A stretch of 64,000 nt of DNA from Meghimatium bilineatum (GCA_034231615.1 CM067322.1:102757587-102821586); one strand, 5' to 3'; positions 21,169-33,280 are shown, counted from the first letter of the stretch. Numbers and translations are program-made. Notes: a model not told the origin generated them from the letters alone.

Positions 21169-21171
21169 AAT

Positions 21172-22853
21172 AACAACACACCAACTACATATACAGCAGC
21201 ACACCAGCTACATATACAACAGCACACCAACTACATATACAACAGCACACAAACTACATATACAACAGCACACCAACTACATAAACAACAGCACACAAAC
21301 TACATATACAGCAACACACCAACTACATATACAACAGCACACCAACTACATATACAACAACACACCAACTACATATACAGCAACACACCAACTACATATA
21401 CAACAGCACACCAACTACATATACAACAGCACACAAACTACATATACAACAGCACACCAACTACATATACAACAGCACACCAACTACATATACAACAGCA
21501 CACCAACTACATATACAACAGCACACCAACTACATATACAACAACACACCAACTACATATACAACAGCACACCAACTACATATACAACAGCACACCAACT
21601 ACATATACAACAGCACACAAACTACATATACAACACACCAACTACATATACAACAGCACACCAACTACATATACAACAGCACACCAACTACATATACAAC
21701 AGCACACCAACTACATATACAACAACACACCAACTACATATACAACACACCAACTACATATACAGCAACACACCAACTACATATACAACAGCACACCAAC
21801 TACATATACAACAGCACACCAACTACATATACAACAGCACACCAACTACATATACAACAACACACCAACTACATATACAACACACCAACTACATGTACAA
21901 CAGCACACCAACTACATATACAACAACACACCAACTACATATACAACAACACACCAACTACATATACAGCAGTACACCAACTACATATACAACAGCACAC
22001 CAACTACATATACAACAGCACACCAACTACATATACAACACACCAACTACATATACAACACACCAACTACATATACAACAGCACACCAACTACATATACA
22101 ACAGCACACCAACTACATATACAACAGCACACCAACTACATATACAACAGCAAACCAACTACATATACAACAGCAAACCAACTACATATACAACAGCACA
22201 CCAACTACATATACAACAGCACACCAACTACATATACAACAGCACACCAACTACATATACAACAGCACACCAACTACATATACAACAGCACACCAACTAC
22301 ATATACAACAGCACACCAACTACATATACAACAGCACACCAACTACATATACAGCAGCACACCAACTACATATACAGCAGCACACCAACTACATATACAA
22401 CAGCACACCAACTACATATACAACAGCACACCAACTACATATACAACAGCACACCAACTACATATACAACAGCACACCAACTACATATACAGCAGCACAC
22501 CAACTACATATACAGCAGCACACCAACTACATATACAACAGCACACCAACTACATATACAACAGCACACCAACTACATATACAACAACACACCAACTACA
22601 TATACAACAGCACACCAACTACATATACAACAGCACACCAACTACATATACAACAACACACCAACTACATATACAACAGCACACCAACTACATATACAAC
22701 AACACACCAACTACATATACAACAACACACCAACTACATATACAACAACACACCAACTACATATACAACAACACACCAACTACATATACAACACACCAAC
22801 TACATATATAACAACACACCAACTACATATACAACAACACACCAACAATATAT
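21172..22853. repeat. 23-bp satellite, about 73 copies, open in all three plus frames
   Basis: The unit is ACCAACTACATATACAACAG plus CAC, with variants AACAACAC, AGCAGCAC and shorter ACACACC. Because 23 is not a multiple of three, translation cycles through a 23-residue peptide (HQLHIQQHTNYIYNSTPTTY then TTA). No frame of the unit contains a stop. This explains the overlapping ORFs of 634 and 649 codons, which are not genes. Confidence 0.97.
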
Positions 22854-23404
22854 CTTTCCTCTCAGAAACTCAGAACTGGCCACTGCAAACTACCGGGTCA
22901 CCCACACCGACTGGTTGACCCACACAAATAAATACTCATGTGGAGCAGACTACAGGGCCACCTTACAGGAAATCCAAAAGGTATCGACTGAAACGTAGGC
23001 CATTTTTGTAACCAACCTGTCAATGTATTTGCACAAATCGAACAAACTGCATTTGGCTTCCAAGATTTATTTGCAATTTGCATCATCAACTTCTGAATCG
23101 AAATAATGTTCGAGTTTGACAGTGTATTATTTAAAACATTTATGTATTAAATTATCTTTGATATAGGTTTATGCAAGACTATTCATTTTTCTATTGATCT
23201 GCGAAGTCTAAGTGTGATATGATGAATAGTTTAAAAGATAATGCATTTTTAACATCATATCCATAATTTGGAGGAGTTGTGCCCCTTTCCTTAGTGATGG
23301 GGGATTGATAATAGGGAAATCTAATAGTTGGCGAAATCTCATAGGAAAATCTCATAGTTGGTGAAAGAATTAAGAACTGGATGTGATAAATATAAATGAA
23401 TTTC
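22854..23404. other. Intergenic, no gene seen
   Basis: Single-copy-looking AT-rich sequence. A small imperfect repeat GAAATCTCATAG/GAAATCTAATAG lies near 23,315-23,360. Confidence 0.45.
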
Positions 23405-23415
23405 AAATACAAAAT

Positions 23416-23567
23416 CAACAGAAGACGGATGTGTTGGGCCATTGGCACAAATAAAATGGCGACACAGCGCATTTCCATTCCCTGGACTACATCCTGCTGG
23501 AAATCTAGTAGAGTCCTACTGCTAGGGAGATCTAGCAGGAGTTTGAGAATGAACGACGAAGAAGAAG
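23416..23567 (+). mobile_element. SINE, type 2, with 11-bp target-site duplication
   Basis: The body runs from CAACAGAAGACGGATGTGTT to TTTGAGAATGAACGACGAAG plus GAAGAAG. It is flanked by AAATACAAAAT at 23405-23415 and the identical AAATACAAAAT at 23568-23578. The direct repeat and the GAA tail show retroposition by a LINE. The insertion marks the exact ends of this short type. Confidence 0.88.
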
Positions 23568-24146
23568 AAATACAAAATGAGCACTAGAAACTGACCTACG
23601 AACATTTATAGGGCCTATAAGAAAAATGTTGTTGGCACTTGTTGGACAGTGTTATCATTCCTCTAGTAGTATTCATCAGATTTTGATAAATACCTATTTA
23701 CACCCCCCCCACCCCAAAAATAACAATTACTTCAAGACTCGAATATTACCAATATTATTGGCCAATATTACCACAGGTTCTGAACTGAAGCAAAATCTAT
23801 CAATAGTTAACATAGATAAGGCATTTTGGGAGCTATGGCGTCATGACGACTGGGCTGATGTCACTGATGAAATCTAGCAAACATTAAACATGCAAGTGCT
23901 ACAACAAAGTACAAAGAGTAACGACTAAAAGAGTGGAGTGGCTTCTCAATGTTCAAGAGAACTGGTTTCTGTCGTATGGTCCGTATATTCGCAGCTTATT
24001 GCATAGGACAAAAGTTCTAGTGGAGAGACAATAATAATGAATATATACTATAAAATATAGTATAATATATATATAGGACTATCCTACTTACTATAGTAAT
24101 AGTATAGTATATATCCTACTTACTATAGTAATAGTATAGTCTATAG

Positions 24147-27091
24147 CAGGATGGGCAAACTACGGCCCGCAGGCAGCATGCGGCCCGCCATTGGATATTT
24201 TGCGGTCCTCAAACACATTTTAAATAAACGAACGATCGTCACAAATGATTTTTTCCCCATTAATTTTACGCAGAAATCCATTGGAATTTTAATTCGACTT
24301 TCTTATATATTAAATATACAATATTTTTCTTCCAACTTGACATCATTTAAATAGTAAACATATTGTCAATGAAATCTTACTACGTTTAATATGAGTGTTT
24401 AATATTGAGTAATCTACTATACTAGAATTGACGTAATTTGATTGGCTGAATGTTTCTCAATGATTATAAGTACTCGGACGATATAATTTTATAAAGGTTA
24501 AAAATTACCTTTCAAATTATAATTAATTATTTTTAACTTTTAAGCATTATGTCGGGATGTATGTTTAGTTTATATTAAAAAGATGTTTCATACAAAATAG
24601 AATATCGCTAAAAGCTGTTATAATTAATAATACATCGTTACAACAATAATGTATCGTGAGAAATAAACCCCCCCCCCCCATATCCTACGAATGGAATGCG
24701 GAAATACTCGATTTGCAATCATTTAAGCTGAGCAGTGCCTGGGGAATTCCTGGTGTGTTTTAATAACCCTCACGTTTGTAGTTTCTAATCACAAATTTCC
24801 GTATTTATATTGCAACCGAGTTTTCTCAATCGAAATAATTATATTCGCGCTGCCGGAAGCACATTTGTTTTTAGTTAATTTTGCAACATTTTAAGATATT
24901 TTTATTATAATGAGTGCATCCAAAAAAGGTAAGATTGAAGACGAGTGTCGGGTTTTCAAAGACGAATGGATTACCAAATATTGTTTTATGCAAGTTGGCA
25001 ACAAATCTGTTTGCTTGCTGTGTCACGAATCAGTGGCTGTTTTTAAAGAATATAACTTAAAAAGACATTACCACACAAAACATCCCAATTTCTGACACAA
25101 TCTAACATCTGAAGAAAGGAAAAGAAAATGCATGGAGTTGGTAAAAAGTCTGGAGAAACAACAAACTGTGTTTACAAAACAGTCTTTAATTCACGATACC
25201 GCAACAGAGAACAGTTTGGTGTTCACAAAATTGTGAAATACAACAAGCCATTTTCTGATGGTGAATTTATTAAGGAATGTTTACTAGATGCAACAAACAT
25301 TCTGTGTCCAGAACATAACAACAAATTTGACAGTATTACATTATCAAGAAGAACTGTGGTCAGACGTGTTGAAAAGATAAGTGAGATTTGCACTTCAACT
25401 TCAAGATGCAAGTAAGTATTTTTTGTGGTACTCTCTTGCATTGGACGAGAGTACTGATGTTCAGGATACTGCTCAATTATTAGTTTTTATACGTGGAATA
25501 AACAATTCTTTTAAATTCTTTGAAGAGTTACTGAGTGTTGAGTTGATCAAAGACACAACCACTGACCTCGATATATTCAATGCTGTTAGTAGCTGTATTG
25601 AAATAGCTGGGTTAATGTGGAACAAGATGGCCAGTATTACACCTGATGGTGCTCGTGCTTTAACTAGAAAAAATATAGGACTGATAAAGTTGATAAATGA
25701 TAGGATTAAGTCAGAATATCCTGACCACGTAATATTACCACTTCACTGTGTGATTCATCAGGAAAGTTTGTGTAAATCTGTTTTAAAGATTAGGCATGTT
25801 ATTGACGGAGTTGTCAGTGTCATAATCCTCATCAGATCAAGAGGACTCAATCACAGGCAGTTCAGAGCATTACTAGACGATCTAGAAAATGAACATTCTG
25901 ACGTCCTGTACCACAGTTCGATGGTTGAGTCTCAGAAAGGTTTTTAGGAGAGTATGGGATCTTAAAGAAGAAATAGTAATGTTTTTAGAGATGAAGGGCA
26001 TATAATATGACTTCAATGCTAACATTGCTGATGCAGAGTGGAAGCTTGACTTTATATTTGCCATTGAAAAAAATGGAAAAGTTAAATGAACTGAATGTTA
26101 AACTTCAGGGGAATGGTTTGTTTGCACATGAAATGTATGTTGATGTAAATTCATTTCAAGCCAAACTCTAATTTTTTCCAGGCAAGCAAGTGAAAACATG
26201 TTTTGTCACTTCCCTTTGCTGAAACAAGAAACTATTTCTGATGAAATGAGTAAAAAATTCAAAGCTCAGTTAGATGTATTAGTTAAAGAATTTGGACGAA
26301 GATTCAAAGATTTCAAGAACTTGGAGCAGCACTTCAATGTTATCAGTTACAAGTAAACTCAGTGCAGAAGCTGATAAAGCCCCAGAGCACATACAGTTGG
26401 AGTTGCTTGAATTACAAGCCAATCATTACCTAAAGGAAAAATTTAAGTCTGAATGTTTTTTGGATTTCTATGGTTTTTTGCCCGAACAATCACTCCCAAA
26501 CTTTAAAAACTTTGCAGCTAAATTTTTGTCATTATTTGGATCTACATATATTTGTGAACGAACAGGCATTTTCTTGCTTAAAAATCAACAAATCTAAGAA
26601 TATGTCTTTATTATCTGATTGCAACTTAAATGTAGTCATGCAAATTTCTACAAGTAAACTTGTTCCAGATTTCAAAGGAATTATAAAATCTTACAAGCAA
26701 TTACATACATCCCATTATAAATTAATAATATCAATAAAGTTGTAACTGTTGTGACTGTATGTGTATGGTGTTTTTTTAAATCTTCATTAAAAATATTAAT
26801 ATGAACCCATATTGTAACTGTATGCAACATAATATTTTTCAAATATTGTTAAAATATTTGCAAAACCTTTTATCCATATTAGAAAATATACTGTTATAGT
26901 GTAAGTCTGTTAGAAATGTAATTTATTTCAAAAGTTATCGACATTATGTAAAACTACCTTTCTTTACAATACAAATATTTGATTACTTACCGAGAATTTT
27001 AAACAAAAATATACATAATATTATATGTGGCCCTCCAATAGCTTTACAATTTTCAATGTGGCCCTCTGCACAAAAAGTTTGCCCACCCCTG
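24147..27091 (+). mobile_element. hAT DNA transposon, complete ends, inactive
   Basis: Terminal inverted repeats are CAGGATGGGCAAACT at the left and, read inward from the right, CAGGGGTGGGCAAACT. It is flanked by an 8-bp target-site duplication, GTCTATAG at 24139-24146 and GTCTATAC at 27092-27099, with one mismatch. Length is 2,945 bp. Inside is a broken hAT transposase (see the entry at 24910). A second copy at 38,562-41,258 is highly similar. Eight-bp duplications and CAG-type ends are diagnostic of hAT. Confidence 0.93.
24910..26735 (+). pseudogene. hAT transposase pseudogene (BED finger, DDE core, hATC)
   Basis: The start MSASKKGKIEDECRVFKDEW begins a BED-type zinc finger: CLLCHESVAVF then LKRHYHTKHPNF. 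A TGA follows at once, then the frame continues SEERKRKCMELVKSLEKQQ. The catalytic region (25,381-25,947) has SLALDESTDVQDTAQLLVFI, the conserved first acidic site, and HCVIHQESLCKSVLK. The dimerisation domain (26,500-26,735) reads FLSLFGSTYICE and STSKLVPDFKGIIKSY. Stops, frameshifts and small deletions break it in at least five places, two of them shared with the other copy. It resembles the ZBED5/GTF2IRD2-type hAT group. Confidence 0.88.
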
Positions 27092-27289
27092 GTCTATACT
27101 AGGTACTTGGACATCTGGGATTAGCGTGTTTGGAAAAATTTGCCTAGGCTATACATTTCTTATGACTTTTACTACTTTTTAGTGATGTTGCTGCGTGTCA
27201 TGTTTTAAACTAGATTTATTAAATTCTTTAACCATTTTTCTTTTTATATGTGTAACTTTTAAAGATACAAGACGATGCATAAAACAGCA

Positions 27290-27830
27290 GTTAATTTTTT
27301 AAAAACATCAACATTTGTTTTAATTATACAAATTGGCTACCATTTTGAATATTAATTAGTTGTACATGCTTCTGATAATCATAGCAATGTGATCAACAGA
27401 TGCGTCTTGTCTTTGTGAATACAAAAATATATAATTATGTGGTATTTTATTATGTTTAATATATATTTAATTTATTTTCAATATAATTATGCAAATAAGC
27501 AGCCATTTTGAATATCAATTAGTTCTGTGACCATCTGAACATTGCAGAAATGTGATCAACATAAACGTCTTGTCTTCACGAACACAAAAATGTATAGTTT
27601 GTCACAGTGTATTGTATTATTGAAAATAACAAAGATAATCCAGAAATTATCAGCTCAGCTACACTTGTGGTCACAAGTTTTATTTATATTTTCCTATATC
27701 TATATTGCTATACTATACTATATGTTTCATGTAAAAAAAATTTATGTCAAATTAATTCAAAAAAAATTCATAACTTTTTTCAGGGTTGACGTACAGACTT
27801 GATCGATGTATCGTTGAATTGCAATTTTTA
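27290..27830 (-). repeat. Dispersed repeat P, two internal units, inverse to the copy at 36.4-37.3 kb
   Basis: Words AACAGATGCGTCTTGTCTTT, ACACAAAAATGTATAGTTT, AAAAATTCATAACTTTT and TATCGTTGAATTGCAA occur in the same order, reverse-complemented, in 36,440-37,262. Here about two tandem units of the internal segment are present, against about four in the other copy. No coding capacity is seen, so it is probably a non-autonomous element with internal tandem repeats. Confidence 0.7.
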
Positions 27831-28258
27831 AGGACTATCCTGATCCAACTATTATTTGTAATACGCTTTGATTTTGATCTACCTATCAACTATGTTGTGA
27901 AACAATTCAGATGCCCCAAAAATCAAAATTATTATGACCAGTAGGGTGTTACTAGACTTAGAAGTCATGTTCTTTTTCAGAAAGGATTTCTAAACTTAAT
28001 TTAATATATAGTATGTTTCTTTAAAATTAAAATATATAAATTCGTACCTATTAAATAAACGAATGCTAACGAATACGTGCAGCACTACCACATTTTCAAT
28101 TTGTCCTTCGACGTACAGAATATTAGAAGTTCGAAGGATAATTGAACTCATAGTTACCACTCAATATTTTGAGACGTCACCAGTACCTCAGACAAAGAAA
28201 TCCCAGAAAAGCTCCGTTCTTATACTTTATATATAAGAACGGAGATATATATATATAG
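27831..28258. other. Intergenic with a 12-bp stem hairpin
   Basis: AT-rich. CTCCGTTCTTAT at 28212-28223 pairs with ATAAGAACGGAG at 28233-28244 across a 9-base loop. No gene is seen. Confidence 0.6.
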
Positions 28259-28269
28259 TGTAAAATTAT

Positions 28270-29224
28270 CAATCAATCAAGTGCCATGCCGACTGGCGTA
28301 GGCGATCATGTTTCTCCACGACTCTCTGTCTCTTGTCTTGTCAATAAGCTCGGTTGGTGAGCTTCTACCGTGCCACGATACAAGCCCATCTAGTAACTTT
28401 TCTCTTTGTCGACCTCTATCTCTTCTCCCTTTGATATTTCCAGTGGTTATTAAGTGTTCAAGCTGTGTTCTTCTCAGCACATGCCCTAGAAACCTTGACT
28501 GTCTGCCTCTAATGTTTGATATGATAGATCTTTTTACGCCAGCATCAATGAGAACCTCTGCATTAGTTTTCTTGGCTGTCCATGGTATTTTCATCATTCT
28601 TCTCAGAAACCACATTTCTGTAGCCTCCAATTCACTTTGAATTTTCTTGTTTATAGTCCATGCTTCACATCCATAAAAAAGAATCGGTTCGATATAACAT
28701 CTCAGCACCCGAATTCAGGTCTGCATTGATAGACTTCCATTGCAAAAAATGGTTCTCATTTTTTTGGAATGCTGATTTGGCTTGTGCTGCTCGGCTCTTT
28801 ATCTCACTTGAGCATCTACCTTCTGATGTTAACAGGGTGCCAAGATATTTCACTTTTTCAACTTGTGCCAATTTTGTGTTATTAATTATTATGTTGCATC
28901 TTGGTGGTGTATGTCTCTTTGATACAATCATTATTTATGTTTTCTTCTTGTTTAAACTGAGGCCTTTGTTTTCACTTTCCTTCACTACTTTATCTAATAG
29001 GGCTTGTAGTAGTTATTGTCCGCTTCCTGCGATCAGTACTGTGTCATCAGCATATCTCAAGTTATTTATGTTGCATCCTCCCACTTTTATTCCGGGCATA
29101 TCCTCTATATTTCGCATAATGTATTCTGTATACAGGGAGAAAAGGTCCGGTGACATTACACAACCTTGCCTGACACCCATTTCTATCTTTTGAAATCTAC
29201 TCGTACCTATAGTGTTGTTAACTA
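28270..29224 (-). mobile_element. LINE family D, 5'-truncated, 11-bp target-site duplication
   Basis: It is flanked by TGTAAAATTAT at 28259-28269 and at 29225-29235. The minus strand starts inside the RT: MGVRQGCVMSPDLFSLYTEY, then LRYADDTVLIAGSGQ with the YADD catalytic motif. It continues through KVKYLGTLLTSEGRCSSEIK and FYGCEAWTINKK to FLRRMMKIPWTAKKTNAEVL and ends RDRESWRNMIAYASRHGT. The 3' tail is TTGATTGATTGATAA. Only a few stops interrupt it, so the insertion is fairly recent. Truncation within the RT and the short duplication are typical of target-primed reverse transcription. Confidence 0.92.
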
Positions 29225-29254
29225 TGTAAAATTATATAAACGTATATTCTTCGG

Positions 29255-29695
29255 CGATCATCATTCAGTCAGGTTGGGACTCCGGATTCTATGATATAAG
29301 CTGCTGTCTGTTTTAGAATTTCCACTGTGCCATACAGTTTCTCTTCGACGTTGATTGGGGTGGGCAATGTCTTGTTTCTCAGGTCTGCATGCTGGGGACA
29401 TGCTTGTAAGATATGTTCTGCTGTCATATTTGCAAGACTGCTATGGCAAAGCCCAGTTGTTCCTATTTTGAATTTGTTGTACAGGTGATGTCTCATTTTG
29501 TTGTGACCAGTTCTGAGGCGCAGCAGGATAACCTGGTATCTTCTGGATAGTTGGTAATACCAATAATCTACATTATATTTGGGGTGGTCTTCTTTCCACG
29601 TTTTGTTATAGTTGCCTTTAATGATGGTATTCACTTCTTCGTAACTGACCAGATAGTCTTCTTGAGGTAATTTCATTCCCTTCAATGTTACAGTG
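29255..29695 (-). mobile_element. LINE, C-terminal RNase H-side fragment, divergent relative of family A
   Basis: The minus strand encodes 138 codons. VILLRLRTGHNKMRHHLYNK, FKIGTTGLC and AEHILQACPQHADLRNKTLP closely parallel the family A segment ILRLRTGHNRLRSHMYTKFK ... AKHILQECSEHETLRQTYWP. It ends KLYGTVEILKQTAAYIIESG. The RNase H domain itself is missing, and no GAA tail is present. Confidence 0.8.
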
Positions 29696-29699
29696 TGAC

Positions 29700-30425
29700 A
29701 TAAATGTACATATACATACGCTCACTAATTCGACATATAGTTCAAATGAAATATGAACATCTGATATAGCCTACTCAAATGAACATCTGATATAGCCTAC
29801 TCAAATGACCACTGTACGTGTATTAGCTTGCATGTAAATTAAGATATATATTGAGAACAAAAGTTACAATAATTTAAACTTCAAATATCGTCATTGACTC
29901 GCAAAGTTGACTGTTTCTGCCTATTGTGCACTATGTCTTCATAACGTTGATGACAATGACCTTCTGTACCGTCAGCGATTATAATTTCTGGTGGTGCCCA
30001 CGAGTGACACTCGCTAATATGGCTTGCTTTGTCAATAACCGATTTGTTATTGTAACATCATGCAATCTATTGGTTAGTGTTATTTTCATCATATTTACTT
30101 GTGAGAATATTCTTTCCGTGCATGCTGATGAATGTGGAAGTGTCATTACCTCAGAAAGTAATTAGAACTTTTGCTATGTTAGTAATCTTCCCTTTTAAAT
30201 AAAATTTTTGACATTTTCTTTGTCAATTTGTGAGACAATAATTAACTTTTGTTTGCATTTCTAAAATTAATGTTACACAGTAAACAATGTATCTGTCAGC
30301 TGGATCAGATTGTATCCCTTCCTTGTGCTCTTTGTCTTCTAGTCATTCACTATAAAATAGTTGTTTATACCATGTCTGTTGTTTTACACCATAGGTGTTC
30401 AGATCTCCGCTTCAGTATATCTCTC
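29700..30425. other. Intergenic, no gene seen
   Basis: AT-rich. A 26-bp phrase ATGAACATCTGATATAGCCT is duplicated near 29,754-29,807. No recognised gene. Confidence 0.4.
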
Positions 30426-30429
30426 AGGG

Positions 30430-32040
30430 TATAACGGCTGATGGCCCCAGTTCTATGTTGGTTCACTGTTATTTTTTAAAATCTTTGTTATGTGTTCTCT
30501 ACGGACCAAGCCCATCCTCACTACCAATTCACGTATTCTCGATATTGACTCATGCTCATTCATCTCAAAATTCTCTGATGGTGCGGACTCACGAAGAGCA
30601 ATGAGTATGTCTGCTCGGACCATAGGCTGATCATCTTTTACGGTGGCGAGGCTAGCTAATTGGTCGACCCATTCGTTTCTCTCCACACCCGTGAGTCCGG
30701 GGACAAAAGAAAAGCGTGATTTTTTGTGGCAATGTCCACATATTCGCTCTCTCCACCGATTCCCTACGTACATCAACTGTTTTGACTCTCTGAATCATAT
30801 TAATTGAGTCACTTAGTATGCACACATGGAAATATGCTTTTCCAGCTAGTTAAGTGCCTGCGCTACGGCAAATACTTCTATTGTTAAACTACTTATTGTT
30901 GTGGTAAAGGATCCACTGGTTTCGTGTACTGTTCTTCCTTGTGATCTGGCAGTAAAAGCCCATACGCATCGGTGGTGACGTGTCACTGATCCGTCCGTGT
31001 AAATTACAACATATGTGCCATCGGCATGTCCGCAGATGAGTGCATTGACTCAGCATCCAATGCTCACATGGCTGTGTTCTCTGCACTCTATATTGAGTGT
31101 AATGATGGTCTTGACTGCCTCTTGAAAGATCATATTCTTCTTCTTCTTCTTCTTTCGTTCACTTGAAACATGTCTATATCTGTAATTCTGTCTCCTTAAT
31201 AAAACTCACTGTCTTTTGTAGTTCATACAGTGTCCCATAGAGCTTTGATTCCAGTGTTGTTTCCTCTGGCCAATATGTCTGCCTCAGAGTTTCATGCTCA
31301 GAACACTCTTGAAGTATATGTTTGGCACTCTGTGCTGCCTGTCCACATGTACACATGGCCGTGTTGCCAATCTTGAACTTTGTATACATGTGACTGCGGA
31401 GTCGGTTGTGTCCTGTTCTGAGACGTAGAATTATAACTTGTTCTGGTCTGTTCATAATGTGATAGTCATCTTGTGTTGGTGTTTGTGGCTTTCTTATTGA
31501 CTTGATCATCTGTTTTTTCTGATGGTAGGTGATTGGTATATCTGGTTGGTCTTCGGCAGCACCTTCTTTAGCCAGTTGGTCTGCTTTTTCATTTCCTGGT
31601 ATTCCACAGTGAGAGGGTATCCACTGCATGGTTATCCTATACTGGTAAGACAATTCGCTAAGTAGTTTTTTTAAGTCTGTTAGTTTTCCAGACTGGAGAG
31701 CTTGAAGCACTGACCTTGCATCTGTCAGGAATACCACAGGCTGTAGGCCAGAGTTGGAGTTCAGCAGTTTTTTAGCTGCCACACTAATTGCCTGGATTTC
31801 TGCATCATAATTATTGCAGAATTTTCCTGTTGGTGTTCTGATTGTATCTCTAGGCTTGTGTGGATATTCTATATATAGAAAGATCATATGAATAGGTATC
31901 CATTCTTCGCCAGGAGTTATGTCTTCTGTGACGCAAAACTTTAACATAATCCTCAGCACAACCCATCCACGATTTGCTTCTCTTGGGCAAGTTTATCTTC
32001 ACACGTGTAGTGTGTGGTCTATATGAGAACACGTATCAAT
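30430..32040 (-). mobile_element. Decayed LINE RNase H domain (second family), split by a nested LINE
   Basis: The minus strand shows a RNase H start near 31,000 (VVIYTDGSVTRHHRCVWAFT). It continues to LTIEVFAVAQALN near 30,870 and ends in FVPGLTGVERNEWVDQLASL at 30,690-30,640, where Asp of the WVDQLA motif is the last catalytic residue. ADILIALRES and SISRIRELVVRMGLVRREHI follow. The upstream part (31,890-32,030, WMGCAEDYVKV) is separated by the family A insertion 31,136-31,877. A relative of the C-terminal tail is at 35,590-35,800. Confidence 0.75.
31136..31877 (-). mobile_element. LINE family A, 742 bp, nested, 12-bp target-site duplication
   Basis: The direct repeat GAAAGATCATAT lies at 31124-31135 and 31878-31889 (plus strand). 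The insert is 5'-truncated inside the RNase H domain: YDAEIQAISVAAKKLLNSNS, VVFLTDARSVLQALQSGKL, WIPSHCGIPGNEKADQLAKE. It continues to the CTCGQAAQSAKHILQECSEH zinc-like end and KETELQI stop, then a GAAAGAAGAAGAAGAA tail. Its coding part is continuous, and it differs from the 61.5-kb copy at only a few residues, so both are young. Confidence 0.95.
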
Positions 32041-32044
32041 TCTG

Positions 32045-32367
32045 TGATATATGCTCGAAAAATCAAGGAGAAATATCACAGCCACGCATGGTGTGTCCAT
32101 TGTGCAACCAAGAATGATCAACATCGCTTCATTTTAAATTATCCAGTCTCTCAATTTGTGAGTGACTCATGCATATTCAATGACAGGGATGGCAAGATCC
32201 TCATATGAGGTTACGAACTGTTATTGTTTAGTATCAGCCACAGCCATCACTTTGAATTTTAAGTGGACTGTACGAAATAAATATACATTAAGTAAATAAC
32301 AGACATGAAATTTGCTGGTACATGTTGGGCAAATGTGGCCTCATCACGCGATAACAGTCCAACTTTT
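32045..32367. other. Intergenic, no gene seen
   Basis: Short stretch between LINE insertions with no recognised motif. Confidence 0.4.
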
Positions 32368-32378
32368 GAAACTTTAGT

Positions 32379-33071
32379 CAGAAATTCAGGCAATTAGTGT
32401 GGCAACTAAAAAACTACAGCCTGTGGTATTCCTGACAGATGCAAGGTCAGTGTTTCAATCTCTCCAGTCTGGAAAACTAACAGACTTGCAAAAACTACTT
32501 AATGAATTGTCTTACCAGTATATGGTAACCATGCAGTGGATACCCTCTCACTGTGGAATACTAGAAAATGAAAAAGCAGACCAACTGGCTAAGGAAGGTG
32601 CTGACGAAGACCAACAAGATATACGAATCACCTACCATCCATCAGAAAAAAACAGACGATCAAGTCAATAATAAAGCCACAAACACCAACACAAGATGAC
32701 TATCACGTTATGGACAGATCAGAACAAGTTATAATTCTACGTCTCAGAACAGGACACAACTGACTCCGCAGTTACATGTATACAAAGTTCAAGATTGGCA
32801 ACACGGTCATGTGTACATGTTGACAGGCAGCACAGAGTGCCAAACATATACTTCAAGAGTGTTCTGAGCACGAAACGCTGAGGCAGACATATTGGCCAGA
32901 GGAAACAACACTGGAATCAAAGCTCTATGTGCCACTGTATGAACTACAAAAGACAGTGAGTTTTATTCAGGAGACAGAATTACAGATATAGACATGTTTC
33001 AAGTGTCAGTTTTATTCAGGAGACAGAATTACAGATATAGACATGTTTCAAGTGAAACGAAAGAAGAAGAA
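32379..33071 (+). mobile_element. LINE family A, decayed copy, 11-bp target-site duplication, 51-bp internal duplication
   Basis: It is flanked by GAAACTTTAGT at 32368-32378 and 33072-33082. Coding begins within RNase H (EIQAISVATKKLQPVVFLTD), with several base changes and frameshifts after about 32,640. The end GTGAGTTTTATTCAGGAGAC ... GACATGTTTCAAGTG is duplicated in tandem (32,957-33,054) before the GAAAGAAGAAGAAGAA tail. It is older than the copies at 31.1 and 61.5 kb. Confidence 0.93.
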
Positions 33072-33280
33072 GAAACTTTAGTAATGATATGCACATAACC
33101 ATGAAATTTCTGTTATAATTATCGCATCTTTCATGTCGTCACACTTCACTAGCAGACCACTCGATGCTAAACCAACATGATTAAAGCAATTGCAGACTCA
33201 TGTTTACTGAGCTTGCCAGGTACATAGAAAGATGATACACATTTGTTACAGACTCTAGGACTGCTTCATCTAGAAAAACG

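Noticed and set aside
21014-22998. Two overlapping plus-strand ORFs of 634 and 649 codons
   Set aside because: Both are translations of the 23-bp satellite in different phases. The only non-repeat parts are SINE sequence at the start and short tails.
28660-29193. 177-codon plus-strand ORF
   Set aside because: Antisense shadow of the LINE RT region on the minus strand.
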